Counted from the first letter of the stretch, positions 1 to 13,400 are shown. The stretch: DNA of 64,000 bases from Chondrosia reniformis (GCA_947172415.1 OX359202.1:4264899-4328898); one strand, 5' to 3'. Program-made: numbers and translations. The notes: generated by a model not told the origin, from the sequence alone.

Positions 1-3000
1 TTAAGAACAACAAAGAACACACTCCAAAGACTATTCCCAAGGAAAAAGGAGAATGTAGGTGCACACATGTTGTCAATTATAAGTGTTTCTTTCATAGGAG
101 GACAAGTAGACTATTAATTCCTTCCTATTGTAAGATCTTTAAATTTGTTCACTTGGAGGCCTCAAAGAATAACCCATGCCACACTTACACTATGAGACTT
201 TTGTAAAGGAAGGTCTTGTCACCAAGTAGTTGTAGTTATATTGGGGTGAGCCTGAGCAAGCCCCACACTTACATATGTGGTGAACAGCAATTTTGTCATG
301 AATACAATTATTGCCCAATGAATATCATACATTTAATTATTGTTCTAGATTGCCCCTCGATGCTATGCGTCTGCCTAGTTTATGCTGCAGGAGAGTGTTC
401 AGTTATGATTACCTCCATCATCATGCTTACCGAGGGGCATGACCCAGCCCGCACTTTATATGATTCATTTGCACACTGTTTTCAGTGTTCTGTTGGTTCA
501 TTGTCTGAGTCACATCACATTACCAGCCACACTCCCACAGGAAATGGGCTGGATGGGTTACTGATAGTGAGCTGGTTACACTGCCAACTGCCAAATAATG
601 AATCAATGATTAAGGCTTGTAATAGTGATTCGTTAATGATAAGTTGTGATTGGCCTCTGAGAGAGATTTTCAATATGTAGATACTAAGCATGTACATAAT
701 TTATGTTGCTGCCCAAAGCTACATACTTGTGGTTACTTATTTCTGCTGTAATATTTTATACTGCTTGTTCCTTAAACTATAATTCAGCAAATATACTTTC
801 TCTATTATCTTGTTCTTATATAGTTATACCACCTGAAATAAGGAAAAGAGGAAAGGAGGCAGTTAGGATTTACAAGGAAGCCCTTAGAGATGGGAAATCA
901 AAGATCCCTCATGTAAAAATGGTGATTCTTGGGGAAGCACGTCATGGAAAGACTAGCTTGTTGAGACTTTTGGAAAATGAAAAATTTATTTCTGACTCTA
1001 AATCAACGGAAGGAATAGAAACAGATTTAGTCTCCACTCAAAGTCTCAGTGACTGGACAAAGCGAAAGCCAATAACATACTCACACGCATTAGCCAAGCA
1101 TGTTAAAGAAGTAGCTCCTGATTCTGTTCAAGGTAGAAATAAGCCAGAGACAAAGCAGAGACCCAAGGAACAGATTGAACAGGAAATTAATAATATTTTT
1201 CCCAAACCAAAGCGACCGCCACCACCTCATCATCCGAATCTAAAGATGCCTGCTCCTAATGTTGTTAATCCTGCTTCCTTCAGAGAAAAATTTCAGCTTC
1301 CCACTCTCCCACCAGTAGAAACAAGAAGCTCAACTTCCAAACCAGCCCCTGATCCTAATCCAAAAAAGGTAAACCCAGTTCCTAAAGCTGAAAGCAGCTT
1401 ACCAAAACCAGCTCCTCCACCTGATGTTCCAAAGGTAAAACCAGACAAGGACGTCTCCACTGCAGTGCAAACACCAAAAGCCACACCCTCAGACCCACCC
1501 AGAGATCCTGTTCCTGCAAGTGAAAGTGAGGCAGTAGTTCCAGACAAAGGTTTGGGTAGAAAGGTTCAGAAAGACATCAACAAAGATTTTCCTAAACTGG
1601 TTTTCACAGTTTATGACTTTGCTGGTCAAGAGTTGTATCGCCCCATGCATCACTGCTTCATTACTCAAAGATCTGTCTTCCTGATAGTGTTTAATAGCCG
1701 CATCTTCCTTGATATGCTGAATGCTAAAGACAAGGATTCTCACCGCCACATACAGTATTGGTTCAACACCATAAGTGCCTACACTAAAAAGTTTGAAGGA
1801 GAAAGGGGAAAGGGAAGGAAGCCACCAGTCATCCTTGTGGGGACTCATCGTGGGCCATATGAGAAAGATGAAGAGGCAGTGTTTGAAAGGATTTCAGAAG
1901 AGGATGAAAAAAACATAAGAGATGAGCTTGATGATTTTTACTTTACAGTTGATGTCAGGGAGCGCTACATCTCTCATTTGCTCAAAGGATCACTGGAGGA
2001 AAGGTTTCAATTTGTCGAATGCTCTTTAGAAAATGAAAAAGAAAGTGGAGCAGAGTCTCTGAAGAAGGTGATAGAAGAGACAGCTGATTCCCTGCCCTTC
2101 ATGGATGAGGAGTATCCAATGAAATGGCTGCAATTCCAAGAGAGGTTACAAGAAGAACCCGGTCTAAGGAAACTGGAGGCAGTTGAGAAAATGGCACAGG
2201 AGCTTGGTTTAAGTAAAGAGGCAACAGATCTTGCTCTCCAGTTCTTTCATGATATTGGTGTGATCACAGTACCAGGTATAGACTTTAATAAAATATTTGA
2301 ATTAGTTACATTCACATGCAATAAAGTAATGTAGATATTGCCTTTTAATCCTATTTCTAAATTGACATTTTTGTAGAGTAATGTGTGCACTTTGCCATGG
2401 ATAAATTACATAGGATGAATGTATAATTTAAACATATTTATATTAAATTTATTATTTTATTTAGTTATACTTTGGCTGTACCCTTCATCTGCTGATAAGG
2501 AAACCACAAGCTCTTTAGCTTTTGGGAGTATTTATTAGCAAGTTAGCCATTCATATGCCTCACTGACGAATCCTAAAAACTAAACAGCTTAGTATGGCTC
2601 AACCATCTCTTGAGTGGCTGAGGGAGACTCTGGTTCCCATCAAGTCCACTTCAGTTCCACCCATTACCTTATTGTGCTCCTCTGTATGTGTGGGTAAATC
2701 CAGAGTTAAATGATGTGAATAAATGTATTCAAATCAAACTTTTCTCAATAAAGCTGAATTACCTCAAGTATTCCTGTCTGAGGAGGAAAGAGAAACCTTA
2801 AAAGAAGTAATACTTTGTGGCCCACAGCTGCTTGCTGACATTATGAAGGAACTACTTATGTTTAAAGAAAAACATGTGGATAAGCTGGATATTGGTGGGT
2901 TACACTGGCTGTTCATTGTGACTGAGAGAATAGGTTAACGTTTAAGGTTACTCTTTTTAGAGGATGCTGTATTGCTCAAACAAAATGACATACTGAAAAA

Positions 3001-4290
3001 GAAGGCACTAAAAGATATGTTGCCAGAAAGGTGGAATAAAGATGATTTTGAGTACATCTTCCTCTTTTTGAAAGCTTACAGTTTGCTCTTTGCAATAGAA
3101 GAAGAAAGTAGGGCAACTGAAAAATGGTTTGTCCCCAGTTTGCTGAAACCTTTTAAAGGGAACCCAGAACTTCCCAAGCGATACTTCACATTTTATGTTG
3201 ATTTTCTTGGATACCTTCCTCCTGAGGTCTTCAACAGGTTCATCTGCCTAGCTACCCTGGAATCAGAATGTAGTCATCTCCGAAAAGGCCACAAAAAACC
3301 ACCATCCTACATTACCCTGAAGGCTGACTGCTGTGGTGTGAGAGGCTGGTGTGCAGAGAAAGATACCTGGGTGATTGTAAAGAAGGGAGAAGTAATGTCC
3401 TTATTTGTCAGGTAGGTTTTACCTAAGCTGATTCCATTCATGTATTAAGAAGTAATTTATCTAAGGTTTAATCCAGAAATGGTGACCGTACATAATAGCA
3501 TAGGAAAGGAACACTAATGCATGCATTGATATGTATATTTATATAAAAGTTAACTTTACTTGAATCATTAATTGTTAGCAAGATATTATTAAGTGGCCTT
3601 ATACAGTCCTTCACTACAGATCAATGGAAAACATTACACTGACTACATCAAATTTGCGACAGAAAAGTTACAAAGTCTCTTTACAGATATGAAGCTTAAT
3701 GGGATATTGTATGAGGTCAACATGGAAGCTCCCTGTTGCACGGAGGAAGAAGGGTCACTTATATTGGGTGAATATGTGGAAGAAACGTTCAAAGACTACA
3801 TTAACCAATGGCAGTGTGATTCATGTGATCCTCCTTGTGATGTTGAATTGCTTTTACGTAAAAAGGTGAATTAGGTGATGGGATTATAATAAATGTAAGA
3901 CTTCATTATATTTCTATTATAATACTGTAGTGTCCTCCTCCAAAGGAGAAAAAGATAGAGGTCAAGTCACCAAAGGAGAAGAAAAGGTCACCTAAGGAAA
4001 CAAAGGAGTTTTTGAAAGAAAAAGTGTTTTCTGATCATCTTGTATCTTTCTGTAACATGAAAGGTCTGCACACTCACCTTTGTGTAAGTGGGATCATTTC
4101 TGAGGAGCAGATGCAGGAGATGTCCAGATGTTTGAGTACCAAAGATGCAAATTCAAAGTTATTTGAATATCTTGTTGATGACCCATCCAGCAAAAAATTA
4201 CAGAATCTCTGTAATGTTCTTAAGGAACATACTCCATCACATGAAAATAATCAGGAACTAGTTAAAATGATCGAGGAATTCATTCGGTGA
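1..4290 (+). CDS. Copy A (3' part): ankyrin-Roc-COR-CARD-like GTPase, interrupted by a stop
   Basis: The gene enters from the left. Exons by splice sites and by comparison with copy C are 1-54 (end of last ankyrin exon), 824-2275 (Roc domain plus start of COR), 2769-2894, 2961-3411, 3583-3865 and 3931-4290 (TGA). Phases match at every junction. The Roc exon shows a P-loop GEARHGKTS, a switch I STEGIE, a long proline-rich insertion, the G3 motif DFAGQE and a G4-like GTHRG. The COR-like region follows. The last exon encodes a six-helix CARD-like death fold. Such Roco proteins are intracellular GTPases, often in stress or death signalling; that role is inferred. The exon at 3583 reads A-TAT-TAT-TAA where copies B and C have GAA, so codon 3590-3592 is an in-frame stop removing the end of COR and the CARD. 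No alternative acceptor keeps the frame. Either a recent pseudogene or a truncated product. The 5' part lies outside the window. Confidence 0.8.
2540..2715. repeat. Foldback-MITE half copy in COR intron
   Basis: This intron stretch resembles the right half of the foldback element seen in full at 16346-16665: it has the gagtggctgagggagact core and a decayed arm. Copy B has it at the same place (about 14385-14525), so the insertion predates the A/B split. Copy C's intron (61409-62322) does not show it. Confidence 0.5.
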
Positions 4291-6390
4291 AGTGAGTATC
4301 CATATTATTTCTTGTCAGCCCTCAGCTCTAGTGTACTGAAGTGTACAAGCTTTACTGATAGGTGTCATAATATTACATACTAGATCAGGCCCAGCTACTG
4401 TTGTAGGAATTACATGTATATACGTACGTATATTTGGGAATATAGTAATCATGTATTGGAAAAAATATGGGAACTTTAAGATCTAAAGCTGATCTTAAAG
4501 CATCGATGTCATCATCATGGGTAATACCCAGAGTTAAATGATGATGATAATCATGTATTATTAGATACCTGGCCTTAGCCACATACGTTTATGGTGAACT
4601 TTCAATTATACCTACTTATGCCAGCCATTTTATGACATTTTATTTAAAAAGAAGCCCATGACATTTTGACTTTGTTTTCCTTGAACACCAAAACACATAT
4701 CACAGATCAGAACTGCACATGTACATACCACCACACAATTTATACACTGTTTGGTAAACTGGAATGTATAAGATTGTGTAAAGTTCTTTACCACATGAAA
4801 TTAAATGCAGTAGTAAGGTTTAAATTTGTGGACTTTTCTGTTTTTCATATACCTAAAATAAGTAGGGGCTGATCTAGGATTATTACTAGTCGCTGTGACT
4901 GATCTGATCTATCATATGTGGTTATAGACTTTGAAGTCATTTTCATAGCACATGATAGTGACGTCAAATTGTATTCATTTTTGCTGTTACATGTTACATC
5001 AATCATTAAAAAGCCTCCTCTAGTTACTGGATTCAGTGACTGGTCGCTGTAGATACAATTTGAGAGCTTGGTGAAAGCTGTGGCTAGATCTTTTTTTTAC
5101 AAAATTTTGTGATTGGATGCATGGTGGGGGTACACAGGCATGGATCTGCTCCTGATAAGTGACACTTTTGCACTTTAGTTGTGTAACTGTATCCCAGATG
5201 CTTATAACTCTAAAGTCTCTACCTTCTGGTCTCACCCATTCAATTTGCACTATGCACCACACATCTAATAGGCAGGGAGTGGCACTATATACTATTGTAA
5301 GAATTGGATATTGTTCTCATTGTTTTTTTTTAAATAGATAAAGCAAAAAAATCTTATTTTGCATGTATATTTGTAATTTTCTTCGTATTTTAGGTTGCTA
5401 AATGCTGCAGATATGTATGAATCAATAGATTTGTGTTGATTCTGTACCAAAACCTCTTGTGTAACCTCTTTATATTACATACGTAGTTTAGAAATATATT
5501 ATGAAATAAGGTATATACATATTATACTGTATGCACTCACTAGCATTGCTTTAGGATTCAATGATATTTATTTTAATACATACAGTACAAGGTTGAATGA
5601 ATCATATATATAAGTTAAATGAAAGCATTTGAAAAAGAAGTTAAAAGTAGGGAAGACAGTGCTTGCAACAACTAGCGCATCTTGAAAAATTAATAAAACA
5701 AGACAGTGATCATGCGATACAGAAGTAGTATATATGCTTGTGTATATTTTATATATCACTTAGGTGTTTGGGTACATCATAATCATAGCTATATAAGTAT
5801 ATAGGATGATGTACCCATCCAAATATAGATTTGAGTATATTGAATCAATGATGGTAATTGTTTTGAGCATCAGCACCCCTTATGTGGAAGAGATTTGAGC
5901 ATTTCAACCCTTAAGTCTTCATCAGCCCCAATAATGAGATGGTTAATAAGAGATGAATAAGAGATGAAAATCAAAGGCTCAAAATATTCAAACCTCTTCA
6001 GTAAGTGTTGCTGATGCTTAATGATCATAACAAGTATCCTTTCTCATTGGGTGTGTTAACTTTTAGACGTCATATAATATTGTATGTCACAAATTTAAAT
6101 GAACTCCTCCTTCCATTATCCTGGATATGACCCTGTCATGGGATGTTAGATTATTGAAAGATTTACAGTACATACATTATATACTTGACTGGAGAGCATG
6201 CATTGAACATCGTTGAATTTTGTCATTAAAAAATCATTTCTGGAATGTTGAAACATTGTGATTACAGTAAACACCTGCTGAGTGGAAGGTTAGTTGCAGC
6301 ATAGATTTTATACATTTACTTTACTGGGACAGACAGCAGTTTCTGGGAATTCCACCCTTCATTATAATTAGTGACCTTGGGAATCTTTTT
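4291..6390. other. 3' flank of copy A; paralogous to the segments around the ISL2EU-like element
   Basis: No gene seen. A short derivative of the foldback MITE lies at about 4455-4550 (motif gaactttaagatct). From about 4800 the sequence is recognisably the same as 38160-38357 followed by 42887-43400, for example ctctaaagtctctaccttct at both loci. The block 5590-5760 is one copy of a dispersed repeat (gggaagacagtgctt) found again near 43250, 46555, 56025 and, inverted, 58800. No clear AATAAA signal stands just after the copy A stop codon. Confidence 0.6.
5902..5925 (-). other. Hammerhead-like core motif in a Penelope-type tail remnant
   Basis: On the - strand the motif reads CTGATGA, a short stem GACT/GGTT around TAAG, then GAAA. 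This is the order of conserved boxes in the hammerhead ribozyme core. The surrounding sequence resembles other Penelope tails here. Closing stems I and III are not established. Confidence 0.4.
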
Positions 6391-6394
6391 CTTG

Positions 6395-6645
6395 ATCATA
6401 ATCTTTTGTGGATCCTATCTGGAATGACTTTATTTAATTAACACATGTAATTCATTTTTATCCTCATCAAATATTTGGCGCACTTTTTCATTACATCATT
6501 TGTCACACCTGCCAACCAACTTCTATTTAAACACCAACCTTTCCTCACTTTTTCATATTGCTGATGAAGACCTACGGGTTGAAACGTTCTATTCCAAAAA
6601 TTTAATGTTGCTGTTGCTCAATAAACTTCATATATCGTAACCACA
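6395..6645 (+). mobile_element. Penelope-like element, 3' tail only
   Basis: The segment starts with a fragment that would encode the PIWNDFI terminus typical of the GIY-YIG Penelope protein at 56323-58616. It continues with an untranslated tail nearly identical to 37110-37345 and ends with ttgctcaataaacttcatat. This is a 5'-truncated retroelement copy. A hammerhead-like motif lies at 6561-6585. Confidence 0.65.
6561..6585 (+). other. Hammerhead-like core motif in Penelope tail
   Basis: The sequence shows CTGATGA, then a hairpin GACC-TACG-GGTT, then GAAAC. The boxes fit the hammerhead core. The same motif recurs at 37266-37290 (+), 56200-56224 (-) and 5902-5925 (-) with changes mostly in the loop. 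Penelope-like elements are known to carry hammerhead motifs; activity here is untested. Confidence 0.45.
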
Positions 6646-6858
6646 TATATACGTATATATATAATCAAGTACTACACAGTACAATTTACAAATTTAAGAG
6701 GTCCAAGTGACTACTAATATTATGGAAAAGGGAGTTAATTGCAATGAGCCATGCAAAGGCTAGGATGATAAGCAAAAATAATCACTGGAAGATTTTACGC
6801 CAAACCAGCCAAGTGACCGAAGTCTAATCTTGGCTGGGGGACTGAAGTCCTATTAAAA

Positions 6859-7281
6859 ATGACAACCGGTGATCGCCTCCCAGTCATCCAAGATGGAAAA
6901 CAATTCATCAAAGAACCACAGACAGCTGTTTCGCCCTCATTTGGGCTCATCAGTGTGGTACACTTCAATGATGGTGAGTTGGATGACTGTCTTCACTTAT
7001 TAATCAACCACAAGTTAAACACTTGTGGTTTCATAATAAGCGAAGATGCATATGGAGGCTCCAGTCTAATCGAGACTGAGCGCTCACAATGGAAAAGGGA
7101 GTTAATTGCAATGAGCCGTGCAAAGGCTAGGATGATAAGCAAAAAGGTAGGATTGACCGAAAAAATATCCGCCCTCTTCAATGTATTATATGTATTTTAT
7201 AAAGCCATACAACCGAATCCCAAAATGGAATGTAGGGGGGGGGCTGCCATGCATAGACAGCCCCTTAACACAAAAAATTGA
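6859..7281 (+). CDS. Orphan ORF, 140 aa, family not recognised
   Basis: An open frame with an ATG start lies between copy A's flank and pseudogene B. The protein has no signal peptide or membrane segment that I can see. Its middle contains SPSFGLISVVHFNDGELDD and SSLIETERSQWKREL, which look like ordinary folded protein rather than random translation. A 55-bp part (7090-7145) is repeated at 6722-6778 upstream of the ATG, so the ORF may be one part of a duplicated or transposed exon. An AG|GTAGGA-like junction at about 7146 would make 6859-7145 an exon and the last 45 codons intron. I cannot name a function. It could also be a remnant of a larger gene. Confidence 0.3.
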   Translation: MTTGDRLPVIQDGKQFIKEPQTAVSPSFGLISVVHFNDGELDDCLHLLINHKLNTCGFIISEDAYGGSSLIETERSQWKRELIAMSRAKARMISKKVGLTEKISALFNVLYVFYKAIQPNPKMECRGGAAMHRQPLNTKN

Positions 7282-7489
7282 ACCCACTATCATTAATGGG
7301 AGTACGAAAACTTGTAATGCAGGACGAAAAGGTTAATCTAGTGACACCATGCAAAGCTGGAACTATAGTGTTAAATCTATCTCTTCCAAACATTATAAAC
7401 TTTTAACATTATGGTTGTACTACATACAGCAGCATACCAAATATTTTATATATTGGTACCTGAGCATTGTGGATAACATTTTTTTCTAG

Positions 7490-10400
7490 TCACGTTACGG
7501 AAAGCTGAAAGATCCGAAAAAGAAAGAGAAAGCCAGAAATATTATCATAGAATGTGCTGAGAATAAACAAAAGAAAGCCTTTCCACGTCATGATTACCTA
7601 GGGCCAAGTCCCCGTTAATGAAAAGATTAAGGTGTGCAAACTAGTTAATCCTTTTACTAAGAGATTATATGACAGCGTAGATGAACAAACTTCAGATGCA
7701 GTAAGTACCCATGTCGTCGCTTCCTCAATTCTATACATATAGCAACAGATGTCCGCAATCCATTGCTTAGTGGAGAGGAACCATTATGATATACTATCTC
7801 TCGGAATCTCTCTCAGAAGAGAAACTAAGCAAGGACAAGTGGCTCCAGGTATTGGATGACAAGAAGATGAGTTTTGAAGAAAAGCTGTTGAAAGTAAAGG
7901 AACTCCCTCGACCTAAGGAACTAGGAGAGATTGTTATAAATGCAACTAAGGTATACACATAAATAGTCAAGTAACAAATTTGTAGTGCTGGTAGTAGAGG
8001 TTCACTTGGAGCCTTTCCTATATTTTGTGCTGTTACATTTCTATACATGTGTAAGCAATGCTAAAAGTAAATGTAATGTTATGGACAATTTAAGGAACCA
8101 CTTTTATTGTTAATGTATATATTCTGTGATACAAAAATTATCTAAAACATCATATACTAAAAACTAGATATATATCAGGCCTATGAAGCAAAGGAAATAT
8201 AAAGTAAAGAGACTAAATACACAATTTTTTAGACTTATGACTTAGAGTAAATCTAAAGAGAGCTTTGGATGAGGATACAGTTAGGTTAGTACTGTCATCT
8301 GTACTTTTCTCTGAGTACCCTATCTCCTTCCTGTTTGGGTGCAGAAGGTGCATGGTGCTTATAGTAGTCCTAAATGGATATGTGCTATAAATTTCATTAT
8401 TAGCATAATGAATATTTAAGGAATCCGTACAAATCTTCTTCCTCAGAAATTATTAAAATCAGTGTTCTAAGCAAGAAGGTTATCTTAGAATGCTTATAGG
8501 AAGCTAAGTACAGGAATCTAAGTTATGTTTCCTTGTTTCCAATGTTTCCTTTCCATTTTCACAGGTGGGTTTGAGGCCTCTCCATATTGCTAAGGGTTGG
8601 TGTGTTCTTCATTTTGCTATTGCTGGTGATCCAAAGAAGAAGCTGCCCATCCAAACTCAAAGAGCAGTTTTAGAATGGCTTTTAGAAGATGTCAACAGAA
8701 TGAAAAGCTGTGGTTTGCATGTAGAAATGGCATCAAAGATACGGTCAGACGTTTTTAAAAAGACTGTATAAACATGTTTATAAAACACTGCGTCTTTTAA
8801 TCAGACAACGTTGTTTACATCGTTGGAAATTTTAGACGGTCTAAATAATGGGGCTGCATTTTAGGTATTTTGTATTTAAAAACTATATGCGCCCAGAAAT
8901 ACTTTCTCTTTTTATACCATTATTCTAATTCAAATGCCATTGAAGAATTATGATTGCTTGGAACAGCCTTAAAATTTCATAAGGTTATTGGCCCATAGAG
9001 AATCATTGTGTTAAAATACGTACGTATATAGCTTGTAATGATTGCTTTGATGTTGGGTTAGGGTTTAGATAGAGAATCATATTCCCTTGGATGTTTACAC
9101 ATGCAGTTAAAATGCACAGCTTGAAGCTTGCAGATGGCATTTTCTTGGGCGTTTGTCAAGCTTTATGACGACTTTTACTAGTACAAGGTAGTTTCATAAG
9201 AAGCTAAAGGTGTTATTATTATGTCTAAGTGGTGTAGAATAGATTTTATGTACTGGTGACCATTTAACTTACATTATTACTTTGGTGAACATATTGTCTA
9301 ACTTAGCCAACATTTATTCAGCGTTTTCTTAAGACAGCGTTTAAACTAATCTGAAAATGGTGCTGAAAAAAAAACAACGTTATAAAAAGGTGTGAAAACT
9401 GCAACGGAGTTTACGTAGAACCAACGTTGCACGGCAACGGTATGGGAAGTTTATTTTGACGCCTACCGTACATACTGTATATATGTATGTCTGTACATAC
9501 AGTATTGTACATAATCCAATACATGCAAATCAGTGCCTGCAGTATATGTATGAATAATATACGTACAACTCGTTATTACTGTATAAAAAGGATTGTTTTT
9601 ATATTGTTATACGTATGTTATTAAAGCTTTGAATAAAAGGTTTGTTAAATCCTGTACTTCCTATGTTATATAGAAAGGACACACTCCACTGATCACAGCT
9701 ACTGAATACAAACAAGTTGAGCTAGCTAAATTGTTGCTTGAAAAGAAAGCAAACAAAAATGCTACAGTGGATGTACGTAAGAGTTTACATAGAAATGTCA
9801 TGTAATACTGTTAAAGACTATTAGGTTGCATTTGCTATGTAGTAATTTGTTTCAATATTACAGGATGGTAAAATGGCCCTACATTTCACAGCTATTCATG
9901 ATTACCTTGAGATGGCTGAACTGCTGTGTGATAAGGAAGCTTGTTTAGCCAAAGACAAGGTACAGAAATGGAATTACATAGAATTACTACTTTCATACTA
10001 CGTACGTACATTCATTATAACAGGGTGTCCCCTCTCTGTACTATGTTTCTGTGCTTGTAGGATGGTAACACTCCTTTGCACATTGCATTAAAGAAGCATT
10101 CTTCTGAAGTTGAAGAGTATTTGAGAAGACAATATCCTGAAGCAGATGATATTGAGAACAACAATGGGCACACTCCAAAGACTATCCCCAAGGAAAAAGG
10201 AGAATGTAAGTGCACACATGTTGTCAATCATAAGTGTTTCTTTTAGGGGGAGGTAAGGAGCTAGGGTAGACTATTAATTCCTTCCTATTGTAAGATCTTT
10301 AAATTTGTTCTCTTGGAGGCCTCAAAGCATCACTCACACTTTATACATTAGTAAAGGTCTTGTCACCAAGTAGTTGTAGTTATATTTTATGCTGCAGGAG

Positions 10401-13400
10401 AGTGTTCAGTTATGATTACCTCCATCATCATATCAGACACCTACTGAAGGGCAGGACCGCAGCCAGCACTTTGTATGATTCATTGGCACACACTATGTAT
10501 TCTCAGTGTTCCTTTGAAATTATTTGTCTGAGTCACCTCACAGCTCTTCATTAGTTGATAGTAGGAAGGAAATGGGCTGGATGGGTAACTGATAGTGAGA
10601 TGGTTACACAGCCAATTCAATCAGTTGCTGAAGAAGACCCCCAGGTTGAAGTGTTCAACTTCTCAAGAAGCCAAACCATGTCTCTAAATGCTCAAAAGAC
10701 TAAATATGAACTACTGTACCTATCTACTCTTCTTAGAAAAATAATGGTTAATATATATATATACGTATGTATGAGTACACTGACTCTTTTTTCCTAAACT
10801 TGAACACCAATCTGTACAGTTTTCCAGAAGAGATAATTTAGGCTACACATTTTAAATATAATTATATGCCTATGATTATAGTTGTTCATTATGCTTCATA
10901 GTATTCCTATCTATTTGGGACTACATATATATGTATATACAATAGCTACCTCCTCCTATACACCTAGACAGGAAAGAGGTAGGTAGGTACTATGGGTATA
11001 CTTCAGGGTGACTACTGTAGGTAAACAACAAAGAACTGTCCAGAAAATGAATGCTACGTACATAAATATGCCACGGTCACAAGGAGTTGTGCAAGTAGAA
11101 CTAGGTTGGAAGCAGTAAGCAACAGGTTGGTGAGGAGAATTGGATGAGTAGAGTAGTCAAAAAAGCTCTGCATGGCAGGATGAATGTTAATTTATATCAG
11201 AGGCAGAGGTCCATGAGATTTAGGACCAATTGAAAAGGAAACGATGTCATATCCAATACATCATTTTTTCACTCTAAGTCACCATCATCATTAGAACACT
11301 TCCCCGAAAAGATTCATATAACAAAAAATAGGCAGTAGAGTCTCTGTATGCTCATGGACTAATCATTTGCTACTGTTTAAAGCACATGACAAAGGACTGA
11401 CAATCCATGAACGTAAATGTCTCTCTCTGCATGTGGTTCTGTTCCCCATGCACTCGATCCTGCGCCTTTGAAGATACAAGCTTAAAACTCTACCTAAAGG
11501 GGTAATGTTTTATGGGAAGTGTGATGGGCTATGTGCATAGGCCCAGAAGACTGCTTTCTAGCCAAAAATGGATAAAGTAAAAGAAAATCTAATTATTTGT
11601 AATATATTTGGGATACATCTCTCTCTCTAAAGCTGTACTCTCCAAATGTGGGCAACAGATGCACATTTTTGGGGAATAACATGAGCTCTGTGGAGAAGGT
11701 TTTTAAGAGCAAAAATATCAATTTTATTTACTTTGTATGTATTTCTCTCTTGCCAGCTGCCGACTCCAAACTTGGCTTACAGATGTAACTTCTAGTGGAG
11801 AGAAACATAGTCTATGTATCCAAAGCCATAGGGGACTAAGAAATAAGAAAGTAATTCTGTAATCTGTCTCCATGTGGTTCTGTTTTTTGTATGGCCTCAT
11901 CTTAAGATCAATAAACTATCTGCTCTTATAATTATAGGATGCAAAGTACACATCTAGGCAGCAAATCAATATTTATCACTTCATCTCTTTCTGGGCCTCC
12001 CCTCTCGATCCTTTCCTGGCACAGTTACACTCATTACCATCTCTGTAACAGATCCCTATTTCTCCTCTACCTCCTTCATCCAGACTTCTCTCTTACTGCC
12101 ACTATCCCTACTTGCCCTAACCTCTCCTTGATGACTGTACTTCAGTGAGTTCACATGATCTATTCTCCTTACTCCTGCTATTTTCCTTAGCACTCTCATC
12201 TCCACTGCCTAAACTCTCTACTTCTCACTATCCTTCACCTTCACTCAGTTCTCTGCTCTCCAAAACAAGATTTTTCACCGCACCTTCTACACTCGGTGCT
12301 ACACCAATCCTTTCTCCAGCTCACATTCCATTTTGCCAATTCTCAACCCTTGATCTCTACATTACAATCCACCTGCTTCCTCCTAAAAATATGGTTGTCG
12401 TCTTCTCAATGTTTACACCACTTTATTGCTTTGCTAAACTCTCAAACATTGATTTGCAGGTCTTCTTTTGCCTGAGCGAGGAGGACAGTTTATAAATCAT
12501 GGTTTTCAATATGTACTGTAGATTCTAAGCATTTAATTTATGTTGCTACACATAGCTACATACTTATTGCAGTTTCATCCTTCGTATTTCTGCTGTAATG
12601 TTTTATACTGCTTGTTCCTTATACTATAATTAAGCAAATATACTTTCTCTATCCTACATAGTTATACCACCTAAAATAAGGAAAAGAGGAAAGGAGGCAG
12701 TTAGGATTGACAAGGAAACTCTTAGAGATGGGAAATCAAAGATCCCTCATGTAAAAATGGTGATTCTTGGGGAAGCACATCATGGAAAGACTAGCTTGTT
12801 GAGACTTTTGGAAAATGAAAAATTTATTTCTGACTCTTAAGTCAACAGAAGGAATAGAAACAGATTTTGTCTCCACTCAAAGTCTCAGTGACTGGACAAA
12901 GCAAAAGCCAATAACATACTCACACGCATTAGCCAAGCACGTTAAAGAAGTAGCTCCTGATTATGTTCAAGGTAGAAATAAACCAGAGACAAAGCAGAGA
13001 TCCAAGGAACAGATTGAACAGGACATTAATAATATTTTTCCCAAACCAAAGCGACCACCACCACCTCATCATCAACATCATCCAAAGATGCCTGATCCTA
13101 ATGTTGTTAATCCTACTTCCTTCAGAGAAAAAAATCAGCTTCCTACTATTCCTCCAGTAGAAACAAGAAGCTCAACTTCTAAACCAGCCCCAAGTCCTAA
13201 TCCAAAAAAGGTTAACCCAGTTCCTAAAGCTGAAAGTAGCTTACCAAAACCAGCTCCTCCACATGATGTTCCAAAGGTAAAACCAGACACCACTGCAGTA
13301 CAAACTCCAATAGCCACACTGTCAGACCCACCCAGAGATCCTGTTCCTGCAAGTGAAAGTGAGGCAGTAGTTCCAGACAAAGGTTTGGGTAGAAAGGTTC

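Noticed and set aside
1293-1848. - strand frames within the Roc exons (also 13135-13681 and 60432-60981)
   Set aside because: They occur at the same place in all three copies only because the coding strand is conserved; no independent signal.
3620-3640. Alternative acceptor cactacag at about 3622 to avoid the copy A stop
   Set aside because: Using it would put the conserved COR exon in the wrong frame after the preceding phase-2 exon.
11939-12495. Two adjacent + strand frames in copy B's intron
   Set aside because: They are T/C-rich, Ser/Leu-rich translations without homologous features and lie in an intron.
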